Notes: a model not told the origin generated them from the sequence alone. A stretch of DNA of 64,000 nucleotides from Pseudomonas synxantha (GCF_900105675.1 NZ_LT629786.1:1984001-2048000), one strand, 5' to 3'. Shown: positions 33,680 to 41,605, numbered from the stretch's first letter. Numbers and translations are program-made.

Positions 33680-34561
33680 TCAGTCGCCACAGAAGCAGGC
33701 TATCGCTTCGTCGTGGTCGGCGAACATGTCGAATTGGGTGTCGGAGTAGTCGATCATTTGCTGATAGCTTGGGCGGTCGAAGCGGAAGCGGGCACCGTCG
33801 CCGGTGAACTTGCCGCCTGATACCACCTCGCTTTCCATCCTTGCCCACCACAATGCTTTAGGGCGGTCGCTTGCGATGATCGAATAGACCTGCTTGGCGC
33901 CCTTGAGAAAGCACAGGTCACAGTTCCCCTCCAGCGTTCTACCGTTGATCGTCGGTAGCATCAGGTCGAACGGTTGGGCGGCCCAGAACTCCGTCACGTC
34001 CTGCACGCCGACACCGGCATCAGCCAAAGGCATGGCCATCGAAGCCCATTTGCTTTCGCTGGTACTTTTCCGGGTTCGGATCTTTGCCACCCGGCGCGGC
34101 TCATCGGCCCGTATTCCGGTCATCATGTCTACCGGCGCCTCCTCGGTCGAAAGGCCCAGGCTGCGCAGGTACTTGTGGATGATCCTGATCTTGAGATCGA
34201 TGGTGCAGAACCTGGTGACCGGGTTGGGCAGGTACTTGCGTTTGCGGATTAGCGCTTCGAATGGTTCGCCCTGGCGGCTGGCAGTGGCGTAATCCACCAC
34301 TGCAAAGCCCGCGTCGTTGTCTCGAAACTCCAGCCAAACAATCTGCACTGCCCAGCGCTCTGCGCACTCCCTAACGAACTCCAGGGTGGCTGGATGTTCC
34401 TTCCCCGTATTGGCAAAGGTGACAACCAGATCGTTCAAGTCGGCGTTGTTCTCCAGTACCTGATGAAGCATGTAGGCGCTCGTGCGGCCGCCGGAGAAAC
34501 TCACAACAGTTGGTCCAGTCAATGCGTAATGTCCGGGCAGGTGGCGTACTGCGCTGGTCAT
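33680..34561 (-). CDS. Phage PAPS-reductase-like protein
   Basis: A 293-residue protein of the phosphoadenosine-phosphosulfate reductase/PP-loop fold. The loop VSFSGGRTSAYMLH binds the adenylate; FANTGKEHPAT and a late cysteine pair in NCDLCFLKG are also typical; there are further cysteines at RFCTID and CFCGD. The same fold includes DndC-type proteins that put sulfur into DNA. ATG 34561 overlaps the methyltransferase stop (ATGA) with GGGAGG upstream. It may modify DNA or nucleotides or act in sulfur transfer; true assimilatory sulfate reduction is unlikely for a phage. Confidence 0.82.
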   Translation of the reverse strand: MTSAVRHLPGHYALTGPTVVSFSGGRTSAYMLHQVLENNADLNDLVVTFANTGKEHPATLEFVRECAERWAVQIVWLEFRDNDAGFAVVDYATASRQGEPFEALIRKRKYLPNPVTRFCTIDLKIRIIHKYLRSLGLSTEEAPVDMMTGIRADEPRRVAKIRTRKSTSESKWASMAMPLADAGVGVQDVTEFWAAQPFDLMLPTINGRTLEGNCDLCFLKGAKQVYSIIASDRPKALWWARMESEVVSGGKFTGDGARFRFDRPSYQQMIDYSDTQFDMFADHDEAIACFCGD

Positions 34562-36777
34562 GCTGCCTCCCGCTGTTGCAGGGTGATTTGCCATGGGTCG
34601 TTCGCCATGGCGATGGCGCACATCGGCGGCGGGCTGACACTGTTTCCACACATGTGGACCTGCTGCGTGATGGTGAGGGGCTTGCCGTCGACGCCGTGAC
34701 TGATGATGTAGTCGGCGGGGAAGCCCTGGGCCTTGTACAGCTCTGGCGGCTTGAGCATCCGCAGGCAGATATCGACGATCACGTAGGGAGTTCCCTGAAC
34801 CATCACTGTTACCAGGGCCAGGCGGTCCTTGGTGGTGATGGTGGGAGCCGGTGTGTCACAGGCGCTTGTGTTCTCGGTGCCGTAGTAGCTGATCAGGAAG
34901 GCTGCAACGCGCAGGGCGCCAGCTTCATGCTCCGGTGAGAGTGTGAGTGACACTAGGGAACTCTTGCCGCCGCCACCAGCTGTGATCGTGGGAGCGGGCT
35001 CTTCCAATCCCTGCCCAACACTGCCACCGAATGCCCGCTCCATGAATGCGCTGACCAGCCCGTGGTGCTGGCCGCCGGCGCTGACAGTGTGCAGTGGGTC
35101 GTCCAAGTCACGCGCATCGCAGTTGCCGCGCAGATGCACCAGGTTCGCCGCCACCAGCTGCTGCTGGCTGCCGGTATTCGTGACCGTGGTCATTGGGTCT
35201 TCGATGCTCTTCGCGTCGGTGGTGTTAAAGCCACCATTCATTTGCGCCATGAAAACGGTGGAGATTCCCATCGCATGTGCTGCACCGGCCGCGCGCTGGT
35301 AATTGCCGCCGCTGGTAATTGTTGGCAGTGGCTCGGCGATAGACTTACCCGCATCGTTGAAACGAAACTTCACCAGGTGCGCAGCAGCAAGGGCGTATTT
35401 GCCGCCTGAGGCCATGATGGTCCCAAGTGGCTGCCCCATATCTGCGGTTCGTGGGGCTGCGCCCGGCTTGTCGCCGTTACCAAGCTGCACCAGTGTGGCC
35501 GCCGCGACTGAGTGCCCGCCGCTGGCGGTCACGGTTCCAAGTGGGTCGGCCGCCGACTTGCTGCCAATTCCCCAGCGTTGAGCGCTGCCTGGCTGGCCTT
35601 CGCCATGGGCGGCTGTGACCATCACCGGGCTGATCAGCGTGAGTTCGCCACGGTTCGCGCAGGTGATGGTTGGTAGCGGGTCAAGCGGGTCATTGATTCG
35701 ATCGCTGCCCTGGTGCGTTGCTGGTGCGATGATTGGGCTGACCACCGAGAAGGCGCCGCCCTTTGGGTAGGAGGTGATGGTGCGCAGCGGCTCGTCGGCT
35801 GACTGCACTGCATACCCTGACCAGTTGGCAATCGGCACAATGAACGGCGCCGGGTTGTCGATTACGAATTTCTTCATGCCCTTGGCTACGCGCCGTAGCG
35901 TGGCGTCGGCCAGATCCTTCTTGCGCCCGAAAATGCTTTTGCCCAGGTCTGTGAAGTCGATGCAGTCAGCGGCGGTCTTCCACTTCTGCTGGCCCTTGGC
36001 GGGGTTCTTCGCATGGGTTTGTGCAGGCCAGACCACCGGCTGTCCATCGCACCGGGCAATCATAAACAGGCGCTCCCTGCTGGTGGGCGCGCCGAAGTCG
36101 CACGCCTTGATCACCTTCCATTCCACTACATAGCCCATGCCTTCCAGCAGGGCCACAAAACGGCGCCAGGTACGGCCACGTTGTTTCGGATCTGGAACCA
36201 GGAACTGATTCGATACCGGCACTTGTTCGCCAGGGGCGGCGATCCGGTTGGTGGTCTTTCCTTTCTTGGTCGGGTGTGGAACCTGATCGAGCGTCACAAC
36301 GCGGCCGGTGGCCTTGTCGCGCTTGGCGATCAGCCGGCCCCATTGCAGAATCTGTTTCACGTTCTCCAGGCTGATCACTCGGGGTCGTTTCTTGCCTCCC
36401 CACTTGAGGCCGATCCACGACAGGTTGCGGATCTCGCGCTTGCGTGGTTGGCCTCCTGCGGCCTGGCTGTGGTGCGTACAGTCCGGCGACATGTGGAACC
36501 AGCCCACGGCCTTGCCGTTGCACTCGGTGTCGGGGTCGCCTTCAAACACGTCGGTTGTGTAATGCATGGCGCCTGGGTGGTTCATGGTGTGCATGCTGAT
36601 GGCGTGCGGGTTGTGGTTCTTTGCGACGTTGACAGGACGGCCCAGGCCCATTTCGAGGCCTGTACCGGCGCCGCCGCCGCCACAGAAGAAGTCCACGACG
36701 ATTTCATCGTCCTGGGCGTTAAAGCCCAGGCCGTACTGGGTTTTGAAGTCAAACGGCTGCTTTTTGAGGGAGGTCAT
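34558..36777 (-). CDS. DNA cytosine-C5 methyltransferase with internal repeat array
   Basis: A 739-residue protein, much larger than a typical 330-450-residue enzyme. Motif I is DFFCGGGGAGTGLE (about residues 29-42), motif IV is SPDC with the nucleophile Cys 100, motif VI LENV, motif VIII TSRERLF and motif X GNSVSPP. Between VIII and IX lie about 400 residues with nine copies of a DPLxTIT unit spaced 33-49 residues apart (see finding). It methylates cytosine in the phage or host DNA, probably to protect against restriction. ATG 36777 has GAGGGAGG upstream and overlaps the gene before it by 4 bases. Confidence 0.9.
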   Translation of the reverse strand: MTSLKKQPFDFKTQYGLGFNAQDDEIVVDFFCGGGGAGTGLEMGLGRPVNVAKNHNPHAISMHTMNHPGAMHYTTDVFEGDPDTECNGKAVGWFHMSPDCTHHSQAAGGQPRKREIRNLSWIGLKWGGKKRPRVISLENVKQILQWGRLIAKRDKATGRVVTLDQVPHPTKKGKTTNRIAAPGEQVPVSNQFLVPDPKQRGRTWRRFVALLEGMGYVVEWKVIKACDFGAPTSRERLFMIARCDGQPVVWPAQTHAKNPAKGQQKWKTAADCIDFTDLGKSIFGRKKDLADATLRRVAKGMKKFVIDNPAPFIVPIANWSGYAVQSADEPLRTITSYPKGGAFSVVSPIIAPATHQGSDRINDPLDPLPTITCANRGELTLISPVMVTAAHGEGQPGSAQRWGIGSKSAADPLGTVTASGGHSVAAATLVQLGNGDKPGAAPRTADMGQPLGTIMASGGKYALAAAHLVKFRFNDAGKSIAEPLPTITSGGNYQRAAGAAHAMGISTVFMAQMNGGFNTTDAKSIEDPMTTVTNTGSQQQLVAANLVHLRGNCDARDLDDPLHTVSAGGQHHGLVSAFMERAFGGSVGQGLEEPAPTITAGGGGKSSLVSLTLSPEHEAGALRVAAFLISYYGTENTSACDTPAPTITTKDRLALVTVMVQGTPYVIVDICLRMLKPPELYKAQGFPADYIISHGVDGKPLTITQQVHMCGNSVSPPPMCAIAMANDPWQITLQQREAA

Positions 36778-37193
36778 GTTGCATCCCTCGCCACTGATTG
36801 AGTTGGGTAGGCTGACACCCACATTTTCGCGGCGAAGGCGATCAGGTCTCGCTGTTGTTTGGTTGCCTTGATGACCATTGTTTCGGTGCCGGGGAATGCT
36901 TGCCATGTTTCCACTGCTAGACGCAGCGTCGTGCCTACGTTGGTCAGCAGCTCATGATCTGCAAAAGTGCAGACTGACTGCGCCCGAGCTTGTGCTGCGT
37001 GGCGGAGTTTGATTTGGTTCCGGAGGTCATGCCTCAAGGCTTGAACTTCTTGATCATGGAGTTCATTTTTGCCATTTAAGCCCTTTGCAAGGCCGCGGGC
37101 GTAAGCTTTCTGGCTGGCCTTGATCAGGTGGAACGCAGTTGCGAGCCAGCCGATTAACAAGCCAATTACGATGATGGTGGTTTCGGTTTGCAT
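36774..37193 (-). CDS. Membrane-anchored coiled-coil phage protein, unknown
   Basis: A 139-residue protein with one N-terminal helix (TIIVIGLLIGWLATAFHLI) and then a basic helical stretch from KASQKAYARGL to RHAAQARAQ. I do not recognise it. It is coupled by an ATGA overlap to the methyltransferase gene downstream. Its layout would fit a spanin-like or exclusion protein, but nothing proves this. Confidence 0.6.
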   Translation of the reverse strand: MQTETTIIVIGLLIGWLATAFHLIKASQKAYARGLAKGLNGKNELHDQEVQALRHDLRNQIKLRHAAQARAQSVCTFADHELLTNVGTTLRLAVETWQAFPGTETMVIKATKQQRDLIAFAAKMWVSAYPTQSVARDAT

Positions 37194-37270
37194 GTGCTGT
37201 ATGCCTCGTTAGAGCCCGCCGCCGGACAGTTTTGGTGAGAGGACGGCGACGGGGTGTTGCAGGGAGTTAG

Positions 37271-38092
37271 TTAGAACGTGGCTTCGTAGAGCGGCACGTC
37301 GTTAATGGCGCCTTCGATCTTGGCGCGCACAGCGTTGTATGCTTCCTCAAGCACCTTGTCTGCGCGTACCAGTTCAAACCACATCGTCAGGCGGCCTTCC
37401 TGAATCCGATAACGGAAGCGGGCTGGCACGCAGAACATTTCACCGCCCAGGAATGGTTTGAGCGCGATGAAAAACTCTTCCGGGATGCGTAGCTGTCCTG
37501 CCTCGCCGGCGCGCCCCTCGATCTCTTCGTTGTAGGTCAGCTGAACCTGCCCATTGTCGAGGCGGGTGCCTTGGCGGAACGTGATGTTCTTTTTGGCTTC
37601 CAGGGTGCGGCTGATTTCCAACATGTCTGCGGCGCTGGGGCTATTGTTTTGCTCAGGGTGGTGGGTGATGTCCTTCACGTTGTCTTCAATGAATTCGGCG
37701 AAGGTGGCTTGGTCCATGCGCTTGCGGTCTTTGTCTTTCCAGTTGCCCCATTCAACGGTGGTCGGGCAGCGGTACGTTGCGACGTGATCGCGCCAGGCAG
37801 GTGCGGCCGGGTCGTGATAGTCGATGACGGCAGTGAAGGTGCGGCCTTCGGGGCCGTTGCAAAACACGGCGGTGGCCTGAGTGGCGAAGCGGTTCACGTA
37901 ACTGATGAACGATTCGGCGTCGAGTACCGTGAGCTTCTGCTTGATGCGTGATGGCGCAGGCAGAAGGTTTTCCAGGCTTTCGATATTTACACCGTTCGGT
38001 ACGAGTGCAAGTGGCGCGGGAATGCCTGGGACTTCCATTGGCTTGCCGAGAGATTGAGCCAGGGTGACCAGGTGCTGTAGGGCTTGTTGCAT
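37271..38092 (-). CDS. DUF2303 (YfdQ-like) phage protein
   Basis: A 273-residue protein matching the DUF2303 pattern: NIESLENLLPAPSRIK, FISYVNRFA, AVIDYHDPAAPAWRDHVA and TFAEFIEDN. Members occur in many prophage early operons, including YfdQ of E. coli CPS-53; no activity is known. GGAGCACATCCA precedes ATG 38092. Confidence 0.85.
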   Translation of the reverse strand: MQQALQHLVTLAQSLGKPMEVPGIPAPLALVPNGVNIESLENLLPAPSRIKQKLTVLDAESFISYVNRFATQATAVFCNGPEGRTFTAVIDYHDPAAPAWRDHVATYRCPTTVEWGNWKDKDRKRMDQATFAEFIEDNVKDITHHPEQNNSPSAADMLEISRTLEAKKNITFRQGTRLDNGQVQLTYNEEIEGRAGEAGQLRIPEEFFIALKPFLGGEMFCVPARFRYRIQEGRLTMWFELVRADKVLEEAYNAVRAKIEGAINDVPLYEATF

Positions 38093-38143
38093 TGGATGTG
38101 CTCCAGTGGTTTGCGATTTGGTGAGAGGTTGGTGCTACGGCTG

Positions 38144-38491
38144 TTACTGGCTGACCTGGCGCAAGGCACCGGGCGCCGGATCGTCCTCGACGCGACGCAG
38201 CGGGATTTCCTGCTGGCGCGGGTCGCGGCGGGTGATGTTGCCTTCAGGCGTGAGGAAGAACAGGGACGTACCGCGAGCCAGAACAGGCTCTTTGGTCTTG
38301 ACGTCGGCCTTCACCGTCATCTGGCCGCCGCCATCAGGCTTGTAAGTGAGCTTTATGGTCAGGTCGCCGCCCTTGCCGGTCATGCGGATGGCGTCGATCA
38401 GGCTGTGCTGGGCCTCGGTGAGTTCGTCCAGCAGGCCACCGGCTTCGATGTCGCGCAGGGTGTCCATAAAGGGGCGTGCTTTGGTGCTCAT
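38144..38491 (-). CDS. Hypothetical phage protein
   Basis: A 115-residue soluble protein that starts MSTKARPFMDTLRDIEAGG and ends with a Pro/Arg-rich tail. It often accompanies DUF2303 genes in my memory of Pseudomonas prophages, but I cannot name a family. GAGGCACAGCAC precedes the ATG. A small GC hairpin (38515-38533) lies just upstream. Confidence 0.6.
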   Translation of the reverse strand: MSTKARPFMDTLRDIEAGGLLDELTEAQHSLIDAIRMTGKGGDLTIKLTYKPDGGGQMTVKADVKTKEPVLARGTSLFFLTPEGNITRRDPRQQEIPLRRVEDDPAPGALRQVSQ

Positions 38492-38544
38492 GTGCTGTGC
38501 CTCATTGGGTTGTTGCCCCTGGTCGGCAGGGGCTACCGTTTGAA

Positions 38545-38787
38545 TCAGGCCGCTTGGCTCGTCGCCTGGGCGTCGAGGTAGTCGGCAAGGTCGTGCAGAT
38601 AAACGACAGGCTTGGCGCGTACGGAGCAGTGCAGGCGCTTGACCACCAGCGCGATCCGGCCTGCCTTGATTTCGTTGAGCAGGTGGCGGTCGGTGCGGAT
38701 GTGCGTGAAGTACTGCTCACGCACGGCGGTCAAGCTTGGGCACGGCGTAGCGAACTGGCGCCGGAGTTGTTCCAGGGTGGTGGTCAC
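38545..38787 (-). CDS. PrtN-like transcription activator
   Basis: An 80-residue protein resembling PrtN, the activator of pyocin genes: VREQYFTHIRTDRHLLNEI, GRIALVVKRL and VYLHDLADYLDA follow the family closely. The start is GTG 38787 with GGGGAGGAA upstream and a 4-base overlap with the next gene; the longer frame to 38934 is not family-like. In pyocin regulation PrtN is released by RecA-driven cleavage of PrtR. Here it may activate prophage operons or cross-talk with host pyocin genes. Confidence 0.75.
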   Translation of the reverse strand: MTTTLEQLRRQFATPCPSLTAVREQYFTHIRTDRHLLNEIKAGRIALVVKRLHCSVRAKPVVYLHDLADYLDAQATSQAA

Positions 38788-39158
38788 GCGGATTCCTCCC
38801 CATGCCCCTCCTTTCGGGGCACCAGCTTGAGGCGGATCAGTTCGGCAAGACCTTCTTTGCTCTTGCCCTTGGCCGCTGCCAGGACGTTGCCCTTGGCGTC
38901 GGCCACTACAGCGCCGTAGGGGTATTCCGGGCACTTGACCGGTGTCACGTAGGCGACTTGGCCGTCGGCGATCACGGCGTCAACGCAGCGGAACACTTCG
39001 GCAAGTTCCACCGACACGCAAGGCAATGCCTCCAGCAATGCGACAGCTTCGGCTGATGCGCCAATCAGCGTGGCGCGGCTGACCACCGTTGGGTGGTTGA
39101 GGTACATCGGCACCAATTTCAAGGCACCTACAGCGGAGTTGATGGCGGTGGGCTTCAT
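38784..39158 (-). CDS. Hypothetical phage protein
   Basis: A 124-residue protein with VGALKLVPMYLNHPTVVSRA and a C-terminal PYGAVVADAKGNVLAAAKGK. No family recognised. ATG 39158 and the 4-base overlaps with both neighbours support it as real; residues upstream of that ATG contain a His-rich shadow. Confidence 0.6.
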   Translation of the reverse strand: MKPTAINSAVGALKLVPMYLNHPTVVSRATLIGASAEAVALLEALPCVSVELAEVFRCVDAVIADGQVAYVTPVKCPEYPYGAVVADAKGNVLAAAKGKSKEGLAELIRLKLVPRKEGHGEESA

Positions 39159-39430
39159 GCTGCGGCGTCCTTCTTGGTGATGGTGATGTCCAGTTTTTTT
39201 GCGATCCACTCAACGCCCGCTTCCTTGACCATCACTACGGAGTAGTGGGTGTAGTTGCGGAGTGTCGGATTCCAGCGGCTGCGTGGGTCGGAGAACAGGT
39301 AGCCGCGCTCGCGATGTGCGCTGGCTAGATCTCCAGACGAATTCAGCACGCCGAGATCCCGCAACCTGGTGCGGAAGGCGCGGGGCTTGAGCCCGAGCAA
39401 AGCTGCGGTTTGATCCAGGGTGCGGTTCAT
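39155..39430 (-). CDS. KilAC/antirepressor-like small DNA-binding protein
   Basis: A 91-residue protein with the pattern of the phage KilAC domain: LDQTAALLGLKPRAFRTRLRDLGVL (helix-turn-helix), RGYLFSDPRSRWNP, then YSVVMVKEAGVEWIAKKL. Such domains are found at the C-terminus of antirepressors; here it stands alone. It may bind DNA or regulate repressor activity. It overlaps the following gene by 4 bases. Confidence 0.7.
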   Translation of the reverse strand: MNRTLDQTAALLGLKPRAFRTRLRDLGVLNSSGDLASAHRERGYLFSDPRSRWNPTLRNYTHYSVVMVKEAGVEWIAKKLDITITKKDAAA

Positions 39431-39441
39431 GGCTGCGGGCC

Positions 39442-40023
39442 TCAGGCGGTGAGATGTTCGGAGTGTTGCTGGAGGCGGCGAACCATCAGGAACACCTCAT
39501 CCAGCGAGCGCAGGAACTCCTCGACCGTGCCGTAGTTGGTCAGCGTCAGATCATCCTTATGAGCTGCTACCCCGGCCTCGCTGACGTGAGGGTTCACGGC
39601 TTGTGCGTCGGGCCGGAAAATATGAATGACCGTGCCGCCGCGCCGGCGAATAAGGTCTGCTTCATTTTCGAAGCGCACATCGCTGACGACGAAGCCCAGC
39701 ACGGCGCCCAGTGCCTGGGTCATATAGTCAAGGTTCTGTTCCGCGAGCTTTACCCAGACATCTGGGTGTACGGTGTTGCGTGCCCACTCAGTGCCCATCG
39801 ACTGCATCAGTTGATGCGGCGACCGGTCCAGCCAGGCCAGGGGTTGCTCCTTGCGGTCGCCTTCGAAGTCGGTAGGGTCAAGGTTAAAGATCGCCATCAG
39901 GCCATCGCGGAGCGGATCAGCGAACGCGTAGTGCTCCAGCAGGTAAGTGCCTACCAGGTGCTCGGCGGCGGTCGACTTGCCGGAGCGGGCGCGGCCAGTG
40001 AGGCCAATCAGAAGAGGCTTCAT
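39442..40023 (-). CDS. Deoxynucleoside monophosphate kinase (T4 gp1-like)
   Basis: A 193-residue P-loop kinase. GLTGRARSGKST (residues 7-18) is Walker A, FADPLRDGLMAIF and QLMQSMGTEWAR are the substrate region, VVSDVRFENEAD the Walker B/lid area. T4 gp1 phosphorylates dGMP, dTMP and modified dCMP. ATG 40023 has GGGAGG and overlaps the 66-residue gene before it. It may raise the dNTP supply, or handle a modified nucleotide if the operon really makes one. Confidence 0.85.
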   Translation of the reverse strand: MKPLLIGLTGRARSGKSTAAEHLVGTYLLEHYAFADPLRDGLMAIFNLDPTDFEGDRKEQPLAWLDRSPHQLMQSMGTEWARNTVHPDVWVKLAEQNLDYMTQALGAVLGFVVSDVRFENEADLIRRRGGTVIHIFRPDAQAVNPHVSEAGVAAHKDDLTLTNYGTVEEFLRSLDEVFLMVRRLQQHSEHLTA

Positions 40024-40220
40024 GCTGCGTCGCCTCCCCATGGGCCCTGGTTACCGCTGACAATGGCTGCGGGGGAGGGGGCAATGGTGGCGCGACCCAG
40101 ATTGACGATGACCAGAAGGCCAGTGCTGCGCTGGATGCGCTCTACTGCGGCGGGGCTGGTTGCCGCCGCCGGGTGCAGGTAGACCGGGCAGCGGGTGTTG
40201 CTGTGCTGTGTCGTTTGCAT
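40020..40220 (-). CDS. Small hypothetical protein heading the early operon
   Basis: A 66-residue protein (MQTTQHSNTRCPVYLHPAAA...) with no family I know. It is the first frame after the leftward promoter and overlaps the kinase start by 4 bases, which is the main support. Confidence 0.5.
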   Translation of the reverse strand: MQTTQHSNTRCPVYLHPAAATSPAAVERIQRSTGLLVIVNLGRATIAPSPAAIVSGNQGPWGGDAA

Positions 40221-40254
40221 GTCTCGTACTCTTTGGTGAGAGGGGTACGAACAA

Positions 40255-40284
40255 ACAATACGCGTTTATTTGTTTTTTGGTCAA
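40255..40284 (-). promoter_or_regulatory. Leftward early promoter
   Basis: On the minus strand TTGACC (40284-40279) and TATTGT (40260-40255) are separated by 18 bases, 35 bases before the first early gene. A repressor-operator-like ACAG-N6-TTGT (40284-40297) abuts the -35. Confidence 0.55.
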
Positions 40285-40297
40285 CAGGAAAACTTGT
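40284..40297. promoter_or_regulatory. Candidate left operator (OL)
   Basis: ACAG-N6-TTGT, one mismatch from the ACAA-N6-TTGT found twice at the cro side. It touches the -35 of the leftward promoter. Confidence 0.45.
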
Positions 40298-40317
40298 AAT
40301 TGTTTCTTTGGTTAACA

Positions 40318-40342
40318 AAAAGCCCGCATTGCGCGGGCTTTT
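40318..40342. terminator. Bidirectional terminator after the repressor gene
   Basis: AAAAGCCCGC (40318-40327) pairs with GCGGGCTTTT (40333-40342) around a 5-base loop, with T-runs in both directions. Confidence 0.85.
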
Positions 40343-40358
40343 CGTACAACATTCGCTG

Positions 40359-41111
40359 TCAGCGTAAAACGGAATACCAGAAAATTCGGCCTAAAATAAC
40401 TATCCCTTCCGTCTGAATCTGTTCCTCCGGGTACTCTTCATCTGGGTGCTCGTCCCTATTGAAGCTCCGCATACGTAAGCCGCCGCGCGGTAGTCGGTAA
40501 AGGATCTTCACTCGGAGCTGCCCGTTTTGACTGACAGCGAAAATATCCCCGTCCTTTATAGCTGTCTTCCCTCGGTCGACGCCGGCCAAGCTGCCATCAG
40601 GGATAACTGGAGCCATGCTGTTGCCGGAGACGACGATGCATACGATGTTGCTAGCGTCGACTCCAAGTGATTGTAGCGACGACTGACTAAATCCAAGCTT
40701 TACCGTGCCGTGCTCTTCTATTTCCGTACGCCCAGAACCTTCGGGCTGTTCAACTTCCTTGAGCATGGGAACCTCGACTTCATTTTCAAGTGGAGGTCCG
40801 TCTTCCCATACAGCTATAGGGGCATCAATTAACTTGGCGTTGGATTGCTTCACGACTGTCGATGAAATCTCCCAGCTCTCGTCGAGCGCCTCCATGGGCA
40901 TGCTAAGCACCTGGGCAATTTTCATAGCGTGCTTAGTAGTCTGAGACTTTCCGCCCTCGAATGCCGCATACACCTGTTGGGTGAGCTTTTTAGGCGGAAC
41001 GAGTAGAGCTGTGACGCGCGTGGCGACATCCGCTTGAGTCAAATCAAGTTCTTCGCGGCGGGCTTTGAATTTCAGGGCCAGGCGGCTTGGGGTGGGGAGC
41101 TGTTTAGTCAT
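40359..41111 (-). CDS. CI-type phage repressor (S24 peptidase)
   Basis: A 250-residue repressor. The N-terminal helix-turn-helix is RREELDLTQADVATRVTALL then TQQVYAAFEGGKS; the C-terminal LexA-like domain has the catalytic Ser in VSGNSMAPVIPDG and Lys in QLRVKILYR. The residue before the expected cleavage Gly is Glu (PEGSG) where relatives I remember have Ala (AAGSG), so self-cleavage may be weak. The start is ATG 41111; TTG 41114 is possible. There is hardly any ribosome site, suggesting low or leaderless translation from PRM. Confidence 0.92.
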   Translation of the reverse strand: MTKQLPTPSRLALKFKARREELDLTQADVATRVTALLVPPKKLTQQVYAAFEGGKSQTTKHAMKIAQVLSMPMEALDESWEISSTVVKQSNAKLIDAPIAVWEDGPPLENEVEVPMLKEVEQPEGSGRTEIEEHGTVKLGFSQSSLQSLGVDASNIVCIVVSGNSMAPVIPDGSLAGVDRGKTAIKDGDIFAVSQNGQLRVKILYRLPRGGLRMRSFNRDEHPDEEYPEEQIQTEGIVILGRIFWYSVLR

Positions 41112-41121
41112 CAAGCGAGGC

Positions 41122-41137
41122 TACAAAAAGTTTTGTA
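41122..41137. promoter_or_regulatory. Candidate operator O1 in the repressor promoter
   Basis: TACAAAAAGTTTTGTA is a near-perfect palindrome (7-base arms, 2-base centre) containing ACAA-N6-TTGT. It lies between a candidate repressor-gene -35 (TTGATG on the minus strand) and -10, 11 bases before the repressor start. Confidence 0.6.
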
Positions 41138-41159
41138 TTTCATCAAACATAAAAAGATG

Positions 41160-41188
41160 TTGAGGGATAACAAAAATAGTTGTAATTT
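41160..41188 (+). promoter_or_regulatory. Rightward (cro) promoter with operator O2
   Basis: TTGAGG (41160-41165), 17 bases, then TAATTT (41183-41188). Operator O2, ACAA-N6-TTGT at 41170-41183, fills the spacer, so repressor binding would block polymerase. Confidence 0.55.
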
Positions 41189-41217
41189 CTCGTTGTGATT
41201 TTAGTTCGAGGGTTGAG

Positions 41218-41466
41218 ATGAGCATTTCGAATTCCATGCGTGAGGCGCTTGCTAAGGCCATCAGCCTTGCCGGCGGCCAGGCCGCGTTCGCGGTGCTGGT
41301 CTCGACGCCAGAACGGAACGTCTCTCAACAGCTCGTCTCGTACTGGTTCAGAAGGGGCGAGCTTCCTGCTGAGATGGTATTGCGAGTCGAAAAACTGACC
41401 GGAGTCCCGAGAGAGGCATTGCGGCCTGACGTTTTTTTGCTACCGGTCGACCTGCAAGCAGCTTAA
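41218..41466 (+). CDS. Cro-like repressor
   Basis: An 82-residue protein: MREALAKAISLAGGQAAFAVLV then QLVSYWFRRGELPAEMVLRVEKLTGV, the Cro/YdaS helix-turn-helix pattern. It is the first gene right of the operators and divergent from the repressor, as in other lambdoid phages. It should favour lytic growth by acting at the shared operators. Confidence 0.85.
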   Translation: MSISNSMREALAKAISLAGGQAAFAVLVSTPERNVSQQLVSYWFRRGELPAEMVLRVEKLTGVPREALRPDVFLLPVDLQAA

Positions 41467-41582
41467 AAAAGGCGCCGGGCCGGGGCCTCTCACCAAAGAT
41501 CCCCCAGCCCGGCTACGACGATACACAGCACATGCACATCGGTCGTGGTCGTAGGATAGGGCGTGCCCGTTTCTATGGCTAG

Positions 41583-41605
41583 ACCGTAAACGGAGTATTT
41601 ACGGT
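41583..41605 (+). promoter_or_regulatory. Hairpin that holds the cII ribosome site in its loop
   Basis: ACCGTAAA (41583-41590) and TTTACGGT (41598-41605) form an 8-bp stem; the 7-base loop CGGAGTA carries the GGAG ribosome site. The ATG follows one base after the stem. Confidence 0.55.

Noticed and set aside
38784..38934. N-terminal extension of the PrtN-like frame
   Set aside because: Arg/Gln-rich and outside the family; GTG 38787 has a far better ribosome site and an overlap with the upstream gene.
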